Assembly (NCBI GenBank): GCA_029990175.1
Contig: JARKIP010000017.1
Coordinates: 18,990,001-19,054,000, forward strand
DNA from: Petunia secreta
Taxonomy: Eukaryota > Streptophyta > Magnoliopsida > Solanales > Solanaceae
Length of the DNA stretch: 64,000 bases
Direction of reading: 5' to 3'
Position 1 is the first letter of the stretch; each line of letters opens with the position of its first letter. The translations under genes and the position numbers were made by a program. Below are positions 57,444-64,000 of the stretch, piece by piece. The notes beneath the pieces are model-generated. The model did no database searches, was not told where the DNA came from, and saw only the letters and a list, made by a program, of their open reading frames with translations.

Positions 57444-58710
57444 TAGGGTTGCGTTCTTACGAACCCTCGTCCTACTCTTCGTGCTTGTCATCTTTGTTCC
57501 GTGTTTATTTTCTTGTTCTTGTTATATTGAAAAAGAAGAAAAAAATTCAAAAACTTGAAAACCCAAAAATTTGATAGAAATCGTTTGTTGTTACGATTTT
57601 GTTGGTTTTGATTATCGGGGATTGTTTGTTTACATAATCTCGACAATTGGGAACCAACAAAACACGTTTTGGAGTTGAAAATCAAAAGTTGGAAATTTAA
57701 ACCCTAGGTTGAGAATTTGCCAAAATTTGCTAGAACTCGATTGATGTTGTAAATTCTTGCTTGTTTGGTATCGGGGTTTACTCCTTATAGTTTTCCTATC
57801 GTTTTGATACCACCATAACATCATTTGGAGTGTTGTAGTGAAAATCAAATTTGTGGTTCTTGAAGATTTTGAAAATTTTGAAGAAGCTTGACCAAGAATC
57901 ATTGAAACAAGTTGTTTGTTGGTGGTTTGTGTGTTAAAACCAGTGGGAATTGATTGCTACAGTTGGGAACACTACTTGGAAGCTTGAAAACTGAAATGAA
58001 TTGAATTTGGGTTGTTTGTGTGCCAAAACTGCAGTTTTTCTGTCGAGTTTCTGGTTCTGCTGAACAGACCTGCGCGATCGCGCAAGGTCTCACGCGAACG
58101 CGCCCTTTCTGAATTTTTGTTCATCGCGATCGCGCCACCCTGCACGCGATCGCGAAGGGTTGCAATTTCCAGATTTTCCTGAACTGGGACAGAACGTTCG
58201 CAAAGCTATCGTAACAGTTTCCAACCACCAAAACTCCCATAGCATCATCAAATATGGTGAGTTTCTAGATCACGAACCAAAATTCATCCAATTCCGAATC
58301 CGTTTAGTGGCGATTCGATATTTGAACATTTGATCGCGTCACTTCCGGTTAGTACTTTGAGGGTAACACTTCTACCTAATTAGTATTAATCCATTGTGCG
58401 AATAGGATCCTCGTGCCTAGAAGGAGAGTAGAATTCAAAGAAGATTCGTAGTTAATTGTTTGGTTCAAGTGCGCACCAAATAGCTTAGCGTTTATCGAGT
58501 CCCATTGAATCCACTCTTCCCGAAGAGCATTTGGTTCTTGTATTTTGGTTTGATCATTGAGGAGGTTGCGCAACTACGAGGAGGCCATTGATCTCAAGCT
58601 TGTGTGAACCTAACCCCAACTTGAGTGAACCCGAGCGACAAACAAAAGTGAGGGAGTGAGTGAGGGCTTTTACTCTAATCTCGTTTCTTGTTTTTTATTG
58701 TTGTAGGTAC
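57444..58710 (+). other. Element B 5' leader
   Basis: Non-coding 1.27 kb between PBS and gag ATG; holds a second palindrome cluster at 58071-58156. Confidence 0.7.
58071..58156 (+). repeat. GCGATCGC palindromes in B leader
   Basis: Three copies of GCGATCGC, the first in the 14-nt perfect palindrome TGCGCGATCGCGCA (58071-58084). Confidence 0.85.
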
Positions 58711-60072
58711 ATGGCGGAGGAGAAAGCAAAGAGTACCATTGAGGTTCCAACCGACGTCTTGACTAGTTTGTTAGCCGAGGTGAAGGCCTTAAACCTTAAA
58801 ATGGAAATCATGGAAAAGGAGAGGGCCCCGAGTGTCCAAAAGGATGCCAATGAAGGCACTAGTGATGATTCCATCATGAAGCCGGATCAATATGCGGAGC
58901 TAGTTCGTCGACAACGGTTGAGGGATGAGACTCTTGCTAGAGAAAGATTGTTGGGCAATCCCCAAGGAGATGTTCCATTCCTAAGGCCTCGGAGAAACAT
59001 TGCACCTCTTGAGCAAGTTGATGAAGCTCAAGAAGGGGAGGGCCTCGGACTTGATGATGATTACTTTGATGCTCCCTATCCAAATAGGAGAGCGATGAAT
59101 GGAGGCCGAGGTGTAGATAGAGGTCGTGGGCGAGGTCGAGGACCTCCAAGAGCTTACATGGGAAGAAACTTAGGAAGGGAATATGATGATGTTGATGACA
59201 ACTATGGGGTTCAACCGGAACCAAACCGTGGGGGTCGTGACACTAATCTCAATAGTGTCAAGATCACTATCCCTCCTTTCAAAGGGGCTAGTGATCCAGA
59301 AGCATTTCTTGAATGGAAGGTCCAATTGGAGCGGGTCTTTGACACAAATGATATGACCGAGGAGAAGAAGGCCACTTATGCTATATCACCATTTGAGTCC
59401 TATGCCTCTACTTGGTGGGAATCCATCAAGCGTTCAAGGAGAAGACTTGGGTTGCGGATGAACATCACTTGGGAAGAGTTGAAAGAAGTCATGAACAACA
59501 AGTATGTGACCCCCAAGTATCAACAAGAGCAACTCAAAAAGCTCTATGAATTGAAGCAAGGTTACAAGTCCGTTGATGAATATTTCAACGACTTTGAGAA
59601 AAACCGGATGGCTCTTGATATGGAAACGGAGGATGAGGAACAAGCTATCATCCGTTTCAAAAGTGGCTTGAGTAGGGAGATTGCCTCCCAATTGAGACTT
59701 CACATCTTCCACTCCTTACAAGATGTTTGTGATGCTGCGGTTGAGGCCGAGAAGTGGCTCAAAGAAGAGAAGGCTCCTCACTATAGGAGTACTACCACTA
59801 CCACTCCATCAACTCGCACCAAAGAATGGAAAAGCCCATATGCTAGTGGAGCAAGTGGGAGTCGAGAAGTGAAGAAGCCTTTTGAAAAGGCCACCCCGAG
59901 AAGCGACCACAAAGAGGTTGGAGGTATTTCTAAAACTACTTTAAATACTCCTTCTTCTTCTTCTTTCCAATGTCATAAATATAAGGGTTATGGACACTTT
60001 GCCAAAGAGTGCCCTACCCGGAAAACAATGATTGTGATGGATGATGGGTTGGTTTATGAGGGTGAAAGTTAG
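58711..60072 (+). CDS. gag: Element B Gag, ends at a premature TAG
   Basis: ATG at 58711 (MAEEKAKSTIEVPTDVLTSL), 453 residues, closed by TAG at 60070. Order: N-terminal coiled coil (residues about 15-45), linker, Arg/Gly stretch GRGVDRGRGRGRGPPRAYMG (about 130-155), capsid domain (VFDTNDMTEEKKATYAISPF, YASTWWESIKRSRRRLG, YVTPKYQQEQLKKLYELKQG; about 205-330) and a knuckle CHKYKGYGHFAKEC near the end. The second Cys of CCHC is Tyr, so metal binding is doubtful. The same frame continues after the stop into protease, so the TAG (element A has Glu/Ser-rich sequence there) is a mutation. Upstream in-frame GTG at 58660 was rejected. Confidence 0.88.
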   Translation: MAEEKAKSTIEVPTDVLTSLLAEVKALNLKMEIMEKERAPSVQKDANEGTSDDSIMKPDQYAELVRRQRLRDETLARERLLGNPQGDVPFLRPRRNIAPLEQVDEAQEGEGLGLDDDYFDAPYPNRRAMNGGRGVDRGRGRGRGPPRAYMGRNLGREYDDVDDNYGVQPEPNRGGRDTNLNSVKITIPPFKGASDPEAFLEWKVQLERVFDTNDMTEEKKATYAISPFESYASTWWESIKRSRRRLGLRMNITWEELKEVMNNKYVTPKYQQEQLKKLYELKQGYKSVDEYFNDFEKNRMALDMETEDEEQAIIRFKSGLSREIASQLRLHIFHSLQDVCDAAVEAEKWLKEEKAPHYRSTTTTTPSTRTKEWKSPYASGASGSREVKKPFEKATPRSDHKEVGGISKTTLNTPSSSSFQCHKYKGYGHFAKECPTRKTMIVMDDGLVYEGES

Positions 60073-60795
60073 CCCGAGGGTGAATTTGAAGAGGAGAGTG
60101 AGGAAGTTGAGGGTGAGGAGGGAGCGACGGAGGGGGATGATCCTAATATGTTCCTTGTGGTACGCCGCATTTTGGGAACCATGTTGAGTGAGGAGAGGGA
60201 AGATGAGCAAAGGGAGAACTTGTTCCATGCCCGTTGTAGAGTGAAGGGGCAAGTTTGTTCCATGATTATTGACTCGGGTAGTTGTGCAAATGTGGTGAGC
60301 CAATCCTTGGTCTCACAATTGAAATTGACTACCATTAAACACCCTAACCCCTACCGTTTGCAACGGCTAAGTGAGTGTGGGGAATTGAGGGTAGTGAAGC
60401 AAGTCTTGATTAGGTTCAAGATTGGGAACTATCAAGATGAACACATGTTTGACGTGGTGCCAATGCAAGCTTGTCACCTTTTGTTTGGAAGACCTTGGCA
60501 ATACGACAAACAAGTGGTTCATGATGGCCGGGCCAACACTTACACGGTTAGGCATGAGGGAAAGAGGTTTGTGCTTACACCTTTGACCCCAAAACAAGTA
60601 AGTAAAGACTATCGGCGCATGAAAGAGTTGAGGGAAGCGGCTAAGGCCAAATCCCCGGTGGTGGCCAAACCTTTGGCCGAGACTCCACCATCTTCCACCG
60701 GTCGCATGTGTGCCATGATGCAACCGGGTGAGATCTTGAAAGGTAATGATGGCACCAAGATGCTCATATGCCTAGTGCACAAAGGTATGGTTTAA
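60073..60795 (+). pseudogene. pol: Element B aspartic protease
   Basis: In frame with gag beyond the TAG. Acidic linker, MFLVVRRILGTMLSEE, then CSMIIDSGSCANVVSQSL (D-S-G at 60271-60279), MFDVVPMQACHLLFGRPW, and FVLTPLTPKQVSKDYRRMKE. Catalytic motif intact. The frame stops at 60793; RT is in the next frame. Confidence 0.88.
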
Positions 60796-61600
60796 ATTCC
60801 GAAAGTGATTATTTATCTAACCCTAACCCTTTGCCTAGTGCCATTGACAATGTTTTGAAGGTCTTTGAGGACATGTTCCCAGAAGAGATGCCGGATGGAT
60901 TACCTCCCTTGAGGGGTATTAAACATCAAATTGATTTTGTCCCGGGATCTCAAATCCCCAACAAGCCGGCATATAGAAGCAATCCCGAGGACACAAGGGA
61001 GTTGCAAAAGCAAATTGATGAATTACTTACAAAAGGCTTGGTGAGGGAAAGCTTGAGTCCTTGTGCCGTGCCCGTGATCCTTGTTCCAAAGAAGGATGGC
61101 ACTTGGAGGATGTGTGTGGATTGTCGAGCGGTCAACAAGCACGGTAAAGTATCGACATCCCATACCTCGTTTGGATGATATGTTGGATGAGCTTAGTGGT
61201 TCTAGTGTCTTTTCTAAAATAGACCTTAGGTCCGGCTACCATCAAATCCGGATGAAACCCGGGGATGAATGAAAAACCGCATTCAAGACCAAGTTTGGTC
61301 TATATGAATGGTTGGTGATGCCCTTTGGCCTCTCCAACGCACCTAGCACTTTCATGAGACTAATGAACCACATGCTTAAGCCATTCATCAACAAATTCGT
61401 GGTCGTCTACTTTGATGACATATTGATTTATAGCAAGTCAATAGACGACCATGTGGGCCACTTGAGCCAAGTACTTGAAGTGCTACGAGCCGAAAAGCTC
61501 TATGCCAACTTTAAGAAGTGTGCCTTTTGTGTTGAAAAGGTTGTCTTTTTGGGCTTTGTTGTTAGTGTCAATGGTGTGGAAGTTGATGAGTCCAAAGTTG
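60796..61600 (+). pseudogene. pol: Element B reverse transcriptase
   Basis: [60 protein letters not shown], then after a frameshift near 61140 [23 protein letters not shown] at 61270 where the family has Trp, [40 protein letters not shown] and YFDD at 61408-61419. Sequence style (MRLMNHxLxxFIxKFVVVYF) is that of CRM chromoviruses. Broken by two frameshifts and one stop. Confidence 0.9.
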
Positions 61601-62290
61601 AAGCCATTAGAGATTGGCCTACTCCTACCACCGTTTCTCATGTGAGGAGTTTCCATGGCCTTTCTAGTTTCTATAGGCGCTTTGTTAGAGACTTTAGCAC
61701 CATTGCCGCACCACTCACCGAGTTGGTGAAGAAAGATAAACCCTTTGTGTGGGGAGAGCCTCAAGAGAGAGCTTTCCAGGAATTAAAGAGTAGGTTGAGT
61801 ACCGCCCCCTTGCTACAATTGCCCGACTTCGGGAAGGCTTTTGAGGTTGAATGTGATGCCTCGGGGTGGGAATTGGGGGTGTTCTCATGCAAGAAGGGAA
61901 ACCCGTTGCCTACTTTAGTGAGAAGTTGAAGGGCGCAACCTTGAATTACTCCACGTATGACAAGGAATTGTATGCCCTAGTGAGAGCTTTAGCCCATTGG
62001 CAACACTATCTATGGCCTCGGGAATTTGTGATCAAGAGTGACCATGAGTCACTCAAGCATCTAAGAGGCCAAGAAAAGTTGAACAAGAGACATGCCAAAT
62101 GGGTGGAGTTCATTGAGTCCTTCCCTTATGTGATTCATTACAAAAGGGGTAAGGACAATGTTGTGGCCGATGCGCTTTCTAGGAAATTCGCTCTTGCTAC
62201 CACTCTTGCTTCTAGGCTCATGGGTTTTGAAAGCATCAAGTCATTGTATGCTCATTACCCAAAGCTCAAGAGCATTCATGATGCTCTAGT
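61601..62290 (+). pseudogene. pol: Element B RNase H
   Basis: [30 protein letters not shown], a one-base deletion near 61870 (GVGIGGV expected), [60 protein letters not shown], and [20 protein letters not shown]. Catalytic Asp, Glu and Asp residues are present. Confidence 0.88.
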
Positions 62291-63691
62291 GAGTGGGGAG
62301 AGAGTAGAAAAGTACCAATGGGTAGATGGCTACATTTTCAAGCATGGGAGAGTGTGTCCCCGAGTCCTCTTGGAGAGATGTGCTAGTTCAAGAAGCACAT
62401 TGTGGGGGCTTGATGGGTCACTTTAGGGTGGACAAGACTATGGCCATACTTAAAGAACAATTCCATTGGTCAAAAATGAGGCCTCTTGTGGAAAGATTTT
62501 GCAATTCTTGCTTGGATTGCAAGAAGGCTAAGTCTAGGTCCAACATTTGCCCATACCTACTAGTCCGTGGGTTGATCTTTCTATGGATTTCGTTATGGCT
62601 TTGCCCCGGACTAGAGGAGGACACGATAGCATTTATGTTGTCGTTGACCGTTTCTCCAAGATGGCTCACTTCATTCCGTGCAAAAAGACTAATGATGCAC
62701 AACATGTAGCTTCCTTGTTTATTGATAATGTCTTGAAATTGCATGGGGTGCCTCGCACCATTGTTAGTGATAGGGACTCCGAGTTCCTTAGCCATTTTTG
62801 GAAGTGTTTGTGGGGTGCTCTTGGCACCAAGTTGCTCTTCTCCACGTCCCACCACCCTCAAACCGATGGGCAAACCGAGGTGGTGAACCGGACTTTGGGA
62901 GCTCTACTTAGAGCTATGACCAAAGGAAAGGCCGGGACTTGGATTGATAAGCTACCACTCATGGAGTTTGCATATAACCGCACTTTGCATCGTATGATTG
63001 GCATGACTCCATTTGAGTGTGTTTATGGTTTTAACCCATTGATTCCTCTTGATCTTACCCCTTTTCCAAGGGATGTGGTTGTTGATTTTGAAGGAAAAGC
63101 TCGGGCCAAGGCGTTGCTTGAACTTCACGCCAAGGTGCGGAAGACTTTGGAGGAGGCCTATGAGAAGATAGCAACCAAGAAAAACAAAGGAAGAAAGAAG
63201 GTGGACTTCAAGAAGGGGGATTGGGTTTGGGTGCATTTCCGCAAGGAAAGGTTTCCCAACCAGCGGAAAGGGAAGTTGACACCAAGGGGCGATGGCCCAT
63301 TCCAAGTGTTGTCCAAGATCAACAACAATGCATATGTGATAGATTTGCCCGGTGAGTACAATGTATCGACTACTTTCAATGTTAGTGACTTGACTTCTTT
63401 TGATGTAGGTGATGATACCTTGGAGGAGGACGCCTTAATTTCGAGGACGAAATCTTCTCAAGAAGGGGAGGATGATGCAACCCAAATTGCATCGAGACCA
63501 TTCACTCGAAGTCAAGCCAAAGATATACAAGATGCTCACCTACACTTGGTTTGGAGAGGCGTGGATAATACGAGCTCGGGAGATGACTTAAAGACAATGC
63601 ATTGGAGCTCAATCCATGTGGAAACAGGGCAGGAAACAGTGCAGGAAGCAGGGGAGCAAAACAGGGCAAAACAGGGGAACACCTGCTGAGC
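62291..63691 (+). pseudogene. pol: Element B integrase, D,D35E intact, runs into 3' LTR
   Basis: Zinc domain [14 protein letters not shown] then CNSCLDCKKAKS, two frameshifts near 62350 and 62545, core Asp in LSMDFVMALP (62586-62588), Asp in IVSDRDSEF (62769-62771) and Glu in DGQTEVVNRTL (62877-62879), 35 residues apart. The C-terminus FRKERFPNQRKGKLTPRGDG and AYVIDLPGEYNVSTTFNVSD is CRM-like, and EEDALISRTKSSQEGEDD overlaps the PPT and enters the LTR, ending at 63689. No chromodomain is seen. Confidence 0.9.
63459..63472 (+). other. Element B polypurine tract
   Basis: AGAAGGGGAGGA directly before TGATGCA; coding in the pol frame. Confidence 0.8.
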
Positions 63692-64000
63692 TTACTGCCT
63701 GAAGCTGAACTTTTGTTCTTCGCGATCGCGAAGAGGTAATATTTTGCCTACACTGTCGCGCCACTCAACGCGCGATCGCGCGCCACAGAGCCAAGTTCCC
63801 CACGCGATCGCATTACTTCTTGCGCGATCGCGCAGAGAACTTGGGGGACAACGGACCAGTAGCTTAGGAAACATTGTAAAGGGATGCCATAAATACACCC
63901 CTCCTTTCATTTATTGCTCTTCAACCTACATTGAACACAAAACATTAAATGAGCAATGCTCTTGAACTTTGTAACACTTTTGGCTTGAAATCAATTGGAT
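63473..64000 (+). repeat. Element B 3' LTR, cut by window end
   Basis: Matches 56675 onward. Relative to the 5' LTR it lacks 20 bp between two GCGATCGC copies; four copies remain at 63719-63834. TATA-like box at 63888-63897. About 200 bp lie outside. Confidence 0.92.
63719..63834 (+). repeat. GCGATCGC palindrome array in B 3' LTR
   Basis: Four copies, including TTCGCGATCGCGAA at 63719-63732. CpG pairs in the palindromes are unchanged from the 5' LTR. Confidence 0.9.

Overview
The window is plant nuclear DNA made almost entirely of LTR retrotransposons, mostly Ty3/gypsy, inserted into and beside each other. I found no convincing host gene, rRNA, tRNA gene or CRISPR array. The lineages seen (Ogre/Tat with 3-4 kb LTRs, a Retand-like Tat family, Athila and CRM-type chromoviruses) fit a large, repeat-rich eudicot genome. 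The Ogre-rich mix would suit Solanaceae or a related asterid, but that is inference. All assignments rest on reading protein motifs and aligning repeats by eye.

Layout. (1) 1-8930: Ogre-1, minus strand, with two long LTRs around an internal region reduced by deletion to leader plus gag. (2) 8931-21686: a decayed plus-strand Tat/Retand-like element (R1), with element A (14897-21064, minus, CRM-like, non-autonomous, perfect TSD AGGGT) inserted in its 3' region. (3) 21687-27301: a stray LTR fragment, then a second Retand-like element (R2), internally deleted. (4) 27302-29735: decayed minus-strand Athila pol. (5) 29736-40584: Ogre-3, minus strand, LTR plus 3' UTR minisatellite, gag remnant and ORF1; the pol region is lost. 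(6) 40585-56674: Ogre-2, minus strand, the most complete Ogre: truncated 3' LTR, minisatellite 3' UTR, integrase, archaeal-type RNase H, RT, a predicted 201-bp intron, G-patch, protease, gag, ORF1 and a 5' LTR. A CRM-family solo LTR (43300-43993, TSD TACAA) sits just past its integrase. (7) 56675-64000: element B, plus strand, CRM-like gag-pol, inserted in the Ogre-2 5' LTR; its 3' LTR runs off the window.

Functional logic. Ogre-2 and element B once encoded full replication machinery, and both integrases keep an aligned D,D35E triad, although every long reading frame except Ogre-1 gag carries stops or frameshifts. Element A shares PBS type, PPT, LTR termini, Gag and protease with B but has lost RT, RNase H and integrase, so it looks like a non-autonomous partner of a B-like element. 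In place of pol it carries about 1.5 kb that I could not identify.

The most interesting signals are cis-structures: (a) palindrome arrays found both upstream of the LTR TATA box and again in the 5' leader, with a different palindrome in A and in B; (b) perfect hairpins followed by CTGCCCCAG in the Ogre 3' UTRs; (c) a hairpin with one covarying pair abutting the Ogre polypurine tract; (d) two Ogre minisatellites of different period built from one core; (e) an in-frame UAG at the same ORF1 codon in two diverged Ogre copies.
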